This document shows positions 25,317-33,946 of a stretch of 64,000 bases of DNA, piece after piece (position 1 is the stretch's first letter; every line of letters starts with the position of its first letter). The notes beneath the pieces were generated by a model. It was not told the DNA's origin. It did not search any database and worked only from the letters and a program-made list of their open reading frames with translations. Made by a program: the position numbers and the translations under genes. The DNA is taken from positions 558,001 through 622,000 of the forward strand of contig NZ_JBFEFG010000268.1 in the NCBI RefSeq assembly GCF_040718835.1, read 5' to 3'. This stretch comes from Bremerella sp. JC817 (lineage in GTDB: Bacteria > Planctomycetota > Planctomycetia > Pirellulales > Pirellulaceae).

Positions 25317-26257
25317 TAGAATTCTCCTGTCACATCTCCATTGTCACACGACACCACGCCAGCGATGATCGCCGGGCTGGTGCTTTCCGGCAGGAACCGC
25401 ACCGAACCATCGGCCAGGGCAAACTCGATTCCGCCTGGGTGAAATCCGTACGGAGCCCCGAACTGATTGGTCACGTTCACAATGCCGCCGGTAAAGGGAA
25501 CCATCATTGGTGCCGTTCCGGTCGGATCGCTGCTGTTCAAGGTGAAGCTTTGTCGCATGAAGCTGGAAGCCAAACCGCCGAACGGAGCGACCGTGTACCA
25601 GGCCTCCATCTGTCCCCAGATCGAAGGGCGAATGCTCTCGTTCATCTTGCTGTTATTGACCCACCAGTCTTTGCGTCCAGCACTTTCATAGATGAGCATC
25701 GTGTTCGAGAGCCCATCGGTGATTCCGGCAAACTTGCGCCATTCACCTGACCCGATGTTCGAGAAGATTGCGTTGGCAATCACCGGTGGAATGGCATCCG
25801 AAGCAGCACCCAGCGGATAGAAGTAGTCGGACGTCTGGCAGCCCTGGAACATGGGATTGCCGCTGTTCATCGGAGCACCACCTTCCGGCGTGGAAGGACA
25901 GGTGAACATGCCCGGCATCAGGTCTTTCATCACCTGGTTGTTGGCGTGCGACCAAAGCTGATTCTGGTCGTACAGTTCGTAGGTGTTCTTCGCTTCCAAA
26001 AATGGTAGCAGCGCCACGTTCGGTCCGGCATTGTGGGTCAACTGAAAGTTGGCGTAGGTACCGGTCCGCGGCAGACGACCGAACGTATCGTGATAGTTGT
26101 GACTCGCCAGCGCGATTTGCTTCAGGTTGTTAGTGCATGCCATCCGCCGGGCCGCTTCCCGGGCTTGCTGCACGGCAGGCAACAGCAATGCGATCAACAC
26201 GCCGATAATGGCAATCACCACCAGAAGCTCGACAAGAGTAAAAGCGTTTCGTTTCAT
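25316..26257 (-). CDS. DUF1559 domain-containing protein with prepilin-type N-terminus
   Basis: A 313-aa protein. The prepilin signal [20 protein letters not shown] is at residues 5-24, followed by [18 protein letters not shown]. The C-terminal motif [19 protein letters not shown] is typical. It heads the operon with the lipoprotein and the thioredoxin-fold gene. The overlap TAATG with the lipoprotein links them. It may be exported and assembled through a type II/type IV pseudopilin route, which is inferred from the signal. Confidence 0.9.
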   Translation of the reverse strand: MKRNAFTLVELLVVIAIIGVLIALLLPAVQQAREAARRMACTNNLKQIALASHNYHDTFGRLPRTGTYANFQLTHNAGPNVALLPFLEAKNTYELYDQNQLWSHANNQVMKDLMPGMFTCPSTPEGGAPMNSGNPMFQGCQTSDYFYPLGAASDAIPPVIANAIFSNIGSGEWRKFAGITDGLSNTMLIYESAGRKDWWVNNSKMNESIRPSIWGQMEAWYTVAPFGGLASSFMRQSFTLNSSDPTGTAPMMVPFTGGIVNVTNQFGAPYGFHPGGIEFALADGSVRFLPESTSPAIIAGVVSCDNGDVTGEF

Positions 26258-26724
26258 GAGACCTCCGAATCCAGGGTATCGAAATCGACCGCGCCTCAGA
26301 CAATTGCCTCCCGCATTTAGCGATCGGAGTCCGAGATGGGCTCAAGGATGAAATCTGGAAAGTTGAACAATGGCGTCTTCGAGTCGCCGTGCCACGTGGG
26401 CCGGCGGATGCCAAAGATTTTGCAAAGTCGGTGCCGCCTCACTTCTCAGACGAACTACTGCTTGCCGCAACCAGCAGGGTGAAAGGACCATAACTACCTT
26501 TCAGACAACGCGTTAGAGCTTCTGGTCCACGCTCAAGTCAGCCACCGCGACCGCCTGTGGCAGATGTGGGCGTTGATCAATAGAGAATAAACGGCGCATG
26601 CCCCAACTTTTCGATGACATGCTTCGACCAAAAAAGAGGCAACAACCACGGGCAGGCAACCGATTGCTGACCAAATCGTAGGCAGCCAATCACGACGCCA
26701 GCGCCAACATCGAACGCGGCGCGG
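26258..26724. other. Intergenic region with possible coding remnants
   Basis: These 467 bases include the promoter side of the DUF1559 gene. On the plus strand a frame without ATG runs to TAA at 26491-26493 (possible GTG at 26389) and encodes EIWKVEQWRLRVAVPRGP and PPHFSDELLLAATSRVKGP. A second short frame ends with LWQMWALINRE at a TAA near 26590. Both look protein-like but I could not place them. They may be decayed gene ends or chance. Confidence 0.25.
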
Positions 26725-27687
26725 TTAAGAAAACCACTTACCTTGGTCGCGGCGATACACCGCAGGGGTGGTTCCGTAAACCTGGCGGAACTCGCGAGCG
26801 AGGTGCGACTGATCGCAGAAGCCACAGCTTTGGGCAACGTCCAGCACCGATTGCCTACCATCGGCGACGCTGAGAAGCTGTCGCGCTTGTTCAACACGCA
26901 GCCCCATCAGGTACTGCTTGGGCGACTGTCCGGTTGTTTGCCGGAAGAGACGCACGAACTGGCTTCGACTCACCCCCGCCAGGATCGCCAACTGGTCGAG
27001 ACTCAGGTCCTCGGTATAGTGCGCGTGCATGTAGTCGATCACCGTACGAATCGCCTGATCGCGCAGTCGATCGGTATCGCTGACAATATCGGCCGGGCGA
27101 CCTGCTAACTGCGTTAGCCGCTGCAGGATCAGATCCTGCAAATGCTCTTTCACCATCCGCTGACCGGTCTCGACGGGCTGGCGAAAGTGATAGATCAACT
27201 GCTTCATCAAGACGCGTAACGCATTGTCGCGGAACGATTGGCTGAGCATCCGTTCCGGCGAAAGATCGGCTCCCTGAGACGCCTCTTGGAAGTATTTCTG
27301 CACCACATCTTTCTTGATGTAGATCATGCTCGAGTGGAACGGCCCTTTGCCTTGCAGCCGCTGGACCGACTCTTCGTCGCCGAAGATCATGTTCCCAGGG
27401 CGAGCCTCGCGAAGGAACTTTCCGGCCCCGAAATCAGCTTCCATCTGGCCTGAGTCGTCTGAGTCTTCCAGCAGAGAAACAAAGAAGTAGTCGCGACGGC
27501 CTCCATCGTGAAAGGCCTCGGACAGCAGGATCTCGGAGTATTCCCACGGGGTATCGGGGTCGACCCGGTAGTCGATTCCCAGGACACGGTCTCGAAACCA
27601 GCCAGGAGAGGCCCGAAAGATCTTGCACGAATCGATGTGCGAGTTCAGCGAACGTCGCAACTTCAAGAATTTGACCAGATCGTGCAT
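26725..27687 (-). CDS. AraC-family transcriptional regulator
   Basis: A 320-aa regulator. The C-terminal double helix-turn-helix is clear: LSLDQLAILAGVSRSQFVRL then CGFCDQSHLAREFRQVYGTT. The N-terminal part has an AraC-ligand-type beta segment (RDYFFVSLLEDSDDS, PGNMIFGDEESVQ). The frame is open to a GTG at 27777 (350 aa), but the ATG at 27687 has GGGGAG about 11 bases upstream, so it is preferred; the longer form cannot be excluded. It is divergent from the aminopeptidase P gene. The target is unknown. Confidence 0.85.
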   Translation of the reverse strand: MHDLVKFLKLRRSLNSHIDSCKIFRASPGWFRDRVLGIDYRVDPDTPWEYSEILLSEAFHDGGRRDYFFVSLLEDSDDSGQMEADFGAGKFLREARPGNMIFGDEESVQRLQGKGPFHSSMIYIKKDVVQKYFQEASQGADLSPERMLSQSFRDNALRVLMKQLIYHFRQPVETGQRMVKEHLQDLILQRLTQLAGRPADIVSDTDRLRDQAIRTVIDYMHAHYTEDLSLDQLAILAGVSRSQFVRLFRQTTGQSPKQYLMGLRVEQARQLLSVADGRQSVLDVAQSCGFCDQSHLAREFRQVYGTTPAVYRRDQGKWFS

Positions 27688-28006
27688 CGAAACTTTGGCT
27701 CCCCGGTTGGCAAGAACAGTGACTTGCTGCCAGCGAGGATACAGCGAGTTGCTCTGATCGAAAAGCGACTTTTTCACGAGAAACCGTCACATCCACCCAT
27801 GCGAAGGGAGACTGGGCCAAGGGAAGCAGCTCGCTAGTTTGCCGCCAACTGAAAAACGTTTTCTGGCGCCCCTCTCATTCGGGGGAGAATTGAACAGAAT
27901 GTAGCCACCCGGGCAGTTCTGGACCGTGCGCATATTGCTACAATAGACACAGAGCATCCCCTGCAGCTTCGTCGATCCTCTAACTTGTTCGAAGGAAAAC
28001 AACTCG

Positions 28007-29299
28007 ATGCGTCATCTTCCCATCAAGTCCGAATTGTTCGTCGAGAACCGGGCCAAACTGAAGCAGCTTCTGCCGGAGAACTCGCTCGCCATTCTGCATT
28101 CCAACGACGTCTTGCCAACCAACGCGGATGGCACGTTCAAAGTCGTACCGAATGCGGATCTGTTTTATCTGACCGGTATCGAGCAGGAAGAATCGATCCT
28201 TCTGCTGTTCCCCGATGCCTACGAGGCCAAGAATCGCGAGATCCTTTTCCTGCGCGAGCCGACCGAGCTGATGCAGATCTGGGAAGGTCAGAAGCTGACC
28301 AAGGAAGAAGCCACTGAAGTCTCGGGCGTCAGCTCGATTCGCTGGCTGTCGGAGTTCCCGGCCGTGCTTCGCGATCTGATGATCAGCGCCGAACAGGTCT
28401 TCCTCAATCAGAACGAACATCGTCGTGCCTCGAACCTGGTTGAAACGCGCGACGATCGCTTTGTGAAGCAGTGCAAGGAACAGTTCCCCCTGCATACCTA
28501 TCGACGGCTCGCTCCGATGCTGCATGCCCTGCGGGCCGAGAAATCGGAACTGGAAGTCGAACTGATCCGCCATGCCTGCGGGATCACCAAGAAGGGCTTC
28601 GAGCGCTTGCTGAAGTTCGTCAAACCAGGCGTTACCGAGTTTGAAGTCGAAGCAGAATTGGCGCACGAATTCATCCGCAATCGTGGTGCGTTCGCTTACA
28701 CGCCAATCATTGCTTCCGGCAAGAATGCTTGCGGCCTGCATTACATCGACAACGATCAGGTTTGTAACGATGGCGACCTGCTGCTGCTGGACGTTGCCTC
28801 GAACTACGCAAACTACAACTCAGACCTGACCCGAACCATTCCTGTCAACGGCAAGTTCACGCCTCGCCAGCGCGACGTTTATAACGCCGTCTTGCGGGTG
28901 ATGAAGCAGTCGATCGCTGGCGCCGTGGTCGGCAAGTCACACCGCGACTGGCAGTACGAAGCCCAAGAGATGATCAACGAAGAGTTGCTCGGCCTCGGTC
29001 TGCTGACCAAGGAAGAAGTCGCCAAGCATACTCGCGACCAGCCTGCCTGTAAGAAATACTTCATGCACGGCCTGGGACACTCGATCGGGATCGACGTCCA
29101 CGACGTTGCCTTGCCGCACGTGCCGTTCGCCCCAGGCTGGGTGCTGACGGTCGAACCAGGCATCTACCTGCCGGACGAAGGCTTTGCCGTCCGACTCGAG
29201 AACGACATCGTCGTTACTGAAAACGGCCCGGTCGACTTGATGGGCGACATCCCGGTCGAAGCGGACGAAATCGAAGCCTTGATGGCTGAAGGTAAATAG
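28007..29299 (+). CDS. pepP: Xaa-Pro aminopeptidase (M24B, aminopeptidase P)
   Basis: A 430-aa cytosolic metallopeptidase removing N-terminal residues before proline. The N-terminal creatinase-like domain contains NADLFYLTGIEQEESILLLF. The pita-bread catalytic domain has all five metal ligands: Asp in LLLDVASN, Asp in SDLTRT, His in HGLGHSIGIDVHD, Glu in TVEPGIYLPD and Glu in RLENDIVV. The ATG at 28007 has GAAGGA upstream. A -10-like TACAAT lies about 75 bases upstream. A terminator at 29329-29364 ends the transcript. It appears monocistronic. Confidence 0.93.
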   Translation: MRHLPIKSELFVENRAKLKQLLPENSLAILHSNDVLPTNADGTFKVVPNADLFYLTGIEQEESILLLFPDAYEAKNREILFLREPTELMQIWEGQKLTKEEATEVSGVSSIRWLSEFPAVLRDLMISAEQVFLNQNEHRRASNLVETRDDRFVKQCKEQFPLHTYRRLAPMLHALRAEKSELEVELIRHACGITKKGFERLLKFVKPGVTEFEVEAELAHEFIRNRGAFAYTPIIASGKNACGLHYIDNDQVCNDGDLLLLDVASNYANYNSDLTRTIPVNGKFTPRQRDVYNAVLRVMKQSIAGAVVGKSHRDWQYEAQEMINEELLGLGLLTKEEVAKHTRDQPACKKYFMHGLGHSIGIDVHDVALPHVPFAPGWVLTVEPGIYLPDEGFAVRLENDIVVTENGPVDLMGDIPVEADEIEALMAEGK

Positions 29300-29328
29300 T
29301 CCTTCTCAATCGACCAATTCAACACCGA

Positions 29329-29364
29329 AAGCTGCTGCCGACCTAGTTCCGCAGCAGCTTTTTT
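29329..29364 (+). terminator. Rho-independent terminator of the aminopeptidase P gene
   Basis: The arms 29329-29338 and 29351-29360 form a perfect 10-base stem with a 12-base loop. TTTTTTC follows. Confidence 0.9.
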
Positions 29365-29465
29365 CTTGGCTGTAGGTCGGGGCCTAATTGACAACCGGTC
29401 AGGTTTTCCCTGGGCGACACTGTCCGGTTTGTCAAAGTCCGGCGGCGCCCAGGGTGATCGGTCGC

Positions 29466-30383
29466 TTAGTCGTCGTCCGTTTTGGTGCGGAACGTAGTGG
29501 AAATCGCGTAATGGTCCGACAGGTACTCGCGATGTTCTTTCGGAGCACTGTCGACCAGCACGCGCTGCCGCGTGAAGACAAATTCTTTCGAGATCGAGAC
29601 GAAGATCCGATCGAAGGGAGCCCCATCCCCCAGGTACGTGTCGAAGTCTTCGATGTTGAGATCGACAAAGCCGGCGTCGGTGATCAGCTCGACCGCCTTC
29701 TCGGTGTGACGCTTGATATTGGTATCGCCCAGAATGATCAGGTCTTGTTCGCCGCCGAAGTGTGTCCGCACGTCGTTCAGCTTCGCGACCAATGCCGCTG
29801 CCTCGAGTTCTCGTTGACCCGCACCGAACTCTTCGCCGGTCCGCCCGCGTGCTCGGGCCTGGTCACGCGGTTTGACGTTCGATTTCATGTGCACCGGAAT
29901 CACGACGAAATCGGTCCGCCCATTACCGGTCGAAAACTTCACGGCATGCGGCTTACGATCCCACAGGAAGAACTCGTCGTTGGGATCGTCGTCGAAGTCG
30001 ATCGGAAACGCGTTGCCTTCTCGTGTGACCTGCTTCGCATTCCAGGCAATCGCGCACAACTGCGACCTGTCGTCAGCGTCTCGATTCGGAAGCAACTCGT
30101 ACTTCCACTCGACGTCATCTTCTTCGTTCAGAATTGCGAACGCCGTATCAAGTTGTTCGTTCCGCCGCTCTGGGCCATCATCGGTATCGTAGATTTCGCA
30201 CAATCCCAACACGTCGACGCCGGAAGCAGCGATGTACTCGGCCAGGGCAATCGGTCGCTGAGCCGAATTTGTGGCCCCCAGGTGCTCGATGTTCCAGAAG
30301 CCCACCGTCACAAAGTCGGCCCCCAGTGCCGGACAGGCCAGCACCAAAGTGAGCAGCATGCTCAAGAATGTTCGTCGTCCCAT
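29466..30383 (-). CDS. Secreted endonuclease/exonuclease/phosphatase-family protein
   Basis: A 305-aa protein with a signal peptide (residues 1-21, ending CPALGAD). The EEP fold is marked by VGFWNIEHLG, VDVLGLCEIYD (catalytic Glu), VVIPVHMKSN, DLIILGDTNIK (metal Asp and Asn) and YLSDHYAIS (Asp-His at the end). All key residues are present. It would hydrolyse phosphodiesters or nucleic acid outside the cytoplasm, the substrate being unknown. The ATG at 30383 has GGTGGAG upstream; the frame extends to a GTG at 30398. Confidence 0.88.
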   Translation of the reverse strand: MGRRTFLSMLLTLVLACPALGADFVTVGFWNIEHLGATNSAQRPIALAEYIAASGVDVLGLCEIYDTDDGPERRNEQLDTAFAILNEEDDVEWKYELLPNRDADDRSQLCAIAWNAKQVTREGNAFPIDFDDDPNDEFFLWDRKPHAVKFSTGNGRTDFVVIPVHMKSNVKPRDQARARGRTGEEFGAGQRELEAAALVAKLNDVRTHFGGEQDLIILGDTNIKRHTEKAVELITDAGFVDLNIEDFDTYLGDGAPFDRIFVSISKEFVFTRQRVLVDSAPKEHREYLSDHYAISTTFRTKTDDD

Positions 30384-31166
30384 CGCGATTATCTCCACCA
30401 GAGTAATGTCTCGAACAAAACCTCCGGCACATTAAATCGCGTCGCCTGCCTGATCGCAACGAATCTGGTTGAATGTTTGATGAATAAAAGATCCCTGTGA
30501 TCGCATATTCGAACTCTGTCAAAGGATGCGACCAGCGATCCACTTCCCCAACACAAGAGCCGAATATGCTGAGGCCATTTGAGCGACCGGTGTTTCGATC
30601 TCATCGAGAACAGGCAACTCTATTGCAACATCGATCCTGGCTGTTCAATCGCCGACTCGAAAGCGTTTGTCTTCTAACCGATTCGCATCGCGACTTGAGC
30701 CACCCGTTAGCCATAGCACCAAGTCAGCAGGCTCCTACTGTAGATAGCCAGGTCAGTTTGCCCTCGCTGAAAGCAGGCCGTCGGATCGGCTCAGGTGTTT
30801 CGGAAAAGCATTGAAATGTTGCTGCCTCGGGAAACGATTTGAGATCCCAGCATTGAGAAATCGGTGCGAAGTTTTCATTCGGAAGAGAAGGAGCCGCCTA
30901 TCGTTCTGATTATCCAGGAGATTGAAACGCCGGACTCGGGCATCCCCGTTCTTTGTGCCCAATCACCTTGACGCAATTACCCTATCCCTCCGATCCCCCC
31001 ATGTCCGCATCATACTCCACCTTCCACATTGTATATTCGCGCTAACATATATTCACTGTTTCATTACTATCATGAGGTCACGATATAGTTGCCGCTACAT
31101 TTGCACTGTGAGAGAATCCCTCGCAATGTGGACAGCCATCTACTTATTTCAGAGGGAACTTATTCC
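30384..31166. other. Intergenic region, no gene recognised
   Basis: About 780 bases between the EEP gene and the MBL fusion gene. Short frames on both strands lack homology, signal or ribosome-binding site. The last 150 bases are A+T-rich and probably contain the promoter of the downstream gene. I see no repeats. Confidence 0.4.
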
Positions 31167-33854
31167 ATGTTTCGCGGACTCAGGTACGGTTTACAAGTCA
31201 CCCTTCTTATCTGGTGCTTCTGCTGGACGACTACTGCTCAGGCCGCCGAGCCCGAGATGCACGTCCACTTCCTTGATCAAGGGCAAGCTTCAAGTGCTTT
31301 ACTAGAATTTCCTTGCGGTGCAATTCTAATCGATACCGGTGGCCAGGATGACGAAAGCCCCGATGAACTCGCCGATTCGCTGCGCGACTTCTTTGCGCGG
31401 CGAGCGGACCTGAATAATACGCTCAACGCCGTGGTAATCACGCATCCCCATATTGATCATACGCGTGGTATTCAGCGCGTGCTGCAAACCTGCCGTGTCA
31501 AAAACTTCATCTATAACGGATTTGTCCGGGGCTCGGGCAAGGAAGGAATTCAATATGCCATTAACAACGCAGCGACCCACAATCTGAATGTGATTAGCGT
31601 CTCCGATACCGACGTGACGGCTGCCGGCTATGGCTTGACCAATGGAGACATTGACCCAATTCATTGCACTGATTGCGATCCCGAGATACGCATTTTGTCG
31701 GGTGGTCTGCAGCAGAACCCAGGCTGGCAAGACCGCGACTTCGACAATCTGAACAATCACAGCCTGGTAGTTCGTGTCGACTTTGGTAAGTCATCGCTTC
31801 TGATTACAGGCGACTTGGAAGAGCCCGCTTTAGAGACGTTGGTCGCCTTCTACAAAGACACCGACCTTTTGAATGTCGATGCTTACCTGGTCGGCCACCA
31901 TGGCTCCAAGAATGGAACGATCCAGTCGCTTGTCGATGCGATGTCGCCTGAAGTGGCAGTCATCTCAGTCGGTATCCCCCAGTTCGGTCAAGGTCGGCAA
32001 CGTGGGTTCAATACGTTTTCGTATGGGCATCCCAATCGCAATGTAATCGAGATGCTCAGCAACGCCATCAGTGGCGAGCGCGAACGACCGATGGATGTTC
32101 GCGTCGGGGAAGGGGGGCAGCGGTTTTCGTTATTTCAGGTAACGAAGCATATCTATGCCACGGGCTGGGATGGTCAAATCACGCTGTCGTGCAGGCAGAA
32201 TGGAAGTATTCATGTCACGACGCGCAAGACCGACGAGATCACCCCTGCGGTGTCGCCAGCGCCTTCCCAACCGGCTGCAATGCTGGCCGTCGTTCCAGTT
32301 GGAATGGCACCTATGGCGTCTCCAACCGCAGCACCGGCAAACACCCCTTATCACTGGAACCAACCTCCACCAGTGAAGACGCCGACAACAACTGCCAACG
32401 GAAAGTCAATCCTGTTCGATGTCTCGCATGGTGGTACCCAGGGCAATGCGGACTGGGTGATTGATGGCGGCTTCTCTGACTTCGCGGATGCGTTGGCAGC
32501 CCAGGGATACGAAGTGAAAGAATACCGTGGCGTCGACAAGAACCAGGATGGAATCATTCGCTTCTTCGATGATCGAACCAGTAATAATCCGGAAAATGAA
32601 GCTATCATTGATTTCGACGCCATTAAAGATAGCGATGTCTTTGTCTTGGCGGAATCGAATCGGCCTTTCCGCGAGGACGAACGTGCCGCCTTGGAAAGGT
32701 ACGTGGCCGCTGGCAAAGGCTTGCTGTTTATTGGCGATCACTACAACGCCGATCGCAACTTGAACTCGTGGGACGCGACTGAGGTTTTCAACGGCTATAA
32801 CCGCTCGACCGAACCTGTTTTCGATATGGGAAGTCCCTACGGCGATTTACGAAATCCTGGAAGTGCCGATGCAGGATGGCTGGTAGAACAGTTTGGAATT
32901 CGTTTCCGTTTCAATGCCATTAATTGCCTGGCGGGTGCCTCTGACATTGTTGCCCCAAATGATGCAGAAAACCTGACGGTGGGTGCCACGCCGGTGCTGA
33001 TGGCAGCCAGCGCTACGCTTGCCATTGTCGATCCCGATCGCGCAAAAGGCTTGATATATTTAGCAGATTCCGATCCTGCGAAGAGCTGGGGAAAGGCCAT
33101 CGAAGGAGCCAATAACGGGCTTTACTTTGGTGGCCGCGACGAAGGCCCCCTCGTCGCAATATCGAAGTCGGGTGCCGGCAAAGCTGCCTTCTTTGGAGAT
33201 TCGTCGCCTATCGAAGACATCACGCCCAAGTACCGCGACGAGCGTGGTGGCACCAACAAACCGTTACACAACGGTTGGAACAATGGTGGTTCCGCTAAAG
33301 TCATCATGTTGAATATTGTCGATTGGCTGGCTACACCGGAGTCTTACACGCACTTCGATGGGACAAATGGTCATGCTCCTGGGGTTAAGACTCCCAACGC
33401 GATGGCACCGATCGAGCAAGACGATCCAGCCGATGGGCGTCCTTGGTCGCAGCCCTCGGGCAACTACGATCCGTGGGATTCCGACACATTTGCCCCAGGA
33501 TCGTACGGAGCCCCATTCCCCAGCAATTCAGGAGCAGGACACCATGGCGGTGGTAGTCTTCCGACAACCACAGTCGGCGTCTCTGACGCTTTAGGAATTG
33601 CCGAAGGAACCTTGATTTCAGTCCAAGGCAAGATTGCTGCAGAACACAACGATCAGTACGGCCTGCAATTGGCAGATCCCCAGAATCCGAGCATCGTGTT
33701 GTATGTCCAACTTCCTCAATCGCAGCGTGCTGTCTATGCTCCTAAGTTAAATCCGGGAGCGATTGGCAAGAGTGTCGTCATCACCGGAACACGTGGTAAA
33801 TATACCGGCCTGCCCGGCATCCGCGGTGTTCGTTCGATCACGGATGTCCCGTAA
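31167..33854 (+). CDS. Secreted ComEC-like MBL hydrolase fused to GATase-like and OB-like domains
   Basis: An 895-aa exported protein with a signal peptide (residues 1-27, ending TTAQAAEP). Residues 30-330 are a ComEC/Rec2-type metallo-beta-lactamase domain: HFLDQGQASSALLEF, THPHIDH at 92-98, LLITGDLEEP and YLVGHHGSKNG near 245-255. A Pro/Thr-rich linker follows at about 375-415. Residues 420-720 resemble a ThuA/DUF4350-like class I glutamine-amidotransferase fold (ILFDVSHGG, LLFIGDHYNADRN). After another low-complexity linker, residues 805-895 look like an OB-fold of the DUF6359 or nuclease-associated type (GTLISVQGKIAAEHNDQYGL). The ATG at 31167 has GAGGGA upstream. A role as an extracellular nuclease or phosphodiesterase is inferred. 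Confidence 0.75.
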   Translation: MFRGLRYGLQVTLLIWCFCWTTTAQAAEPEMHVHFLDQGQASSALLEFPCGAILIDTGGQDDESPDELADSLRDFFARRADLNNTLNAVVITHPHIDHTRGIQRVLQTCRVKNFIYNGFVRGSGKEGIQYAINNAATHNLNVISVSDTDVTAAGYGLTNGDIDPIHCTDCDPEIRILSGGLQQNPGWQDRDFDNLNNHSLVVRVDFGKSSLLITGDLEEPALETLVAFYKDTDLLNVDAYLVGHHGSKNGTIQSLVDAMSPEVAVISVGIPQFGQGRQRGFNTFSYGHPNRNVIEMLSNAISGERERPMDVRVGEGGQRFSLFQVTKHIYATGWDGQITLSCRQNGSIHVTTRKTDEITPAVSPAPSQPAAMLAVVPVGMAPMASPTAAPANTPYHWNQPPPVKTPTTTANGKSILFDVSHGGTQGNADWVIDGGFSDFADALAAQGYEVKEYRGVDKNQDGIIRFFDDRTSNNPENEAIIDFDAIKDSDVFVLAESNRPFREDERAALERYVAAGKGLLFIGDHYNADRNLNSWDATEVFNGYNRSTEPVFDMGSPYGDLRNPGSADAGWLVEQFGIRFRFNAINCLAGASDIVAPNDAENLTVGATPVLMAASATLAIVDPDRAKGLIYLADSDPAKSWGKAIEGANNGLYFGGRDEGPLVAISKSGAGKAAFFGDSSPIEDITPKYRDERGGTNKPLHNGWNNGGSAKVIMLNIVDWLATPESYTHFDGTNGHAPGVKTPNAMAPIEQDDPADGRPWSQPSGNYDPWDSDTFAPGSYGAPFPSNSGAGHHGGGSLPTTTVGVSDALGIAEGTLISVQGKIAAEHNDQYGLQLADPQNPSIVLYVQLPQSQRAVYAPKLNPGAIGKSVVITGTRGKYTGLPGIRGVRSITDVP

Positions 33855-33883
33855 GACGAAATCGGATCGTTTGGAAACGTCAC

Positions 33884-33923
33884 AGCCCCACCGGCACACC
33901 AGAGTTGCGGGTGGGGCTTTCTT
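33884..33923 (+). terminator. Rho-independent terminator of the MBL-fusion gene
   Basis: The arms 33884-33892 and 33910-33918 form a perfect 9-base stem. TTCTT follows. It lies between the stop at 33854 and the convergent gene ending at 33947. Confidence 0.75.
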
Positions 33924-33946
33924 ATTTCATTCCTGCCGCCGAAAGG

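Noticed and set aside
29408-29454. 9-bp inverted repeat considered as terminator of the EEP gene
   Set aside because: On the minus strand it is followed by A residues, not a T-run, so an intrinsic terminator is not supported.
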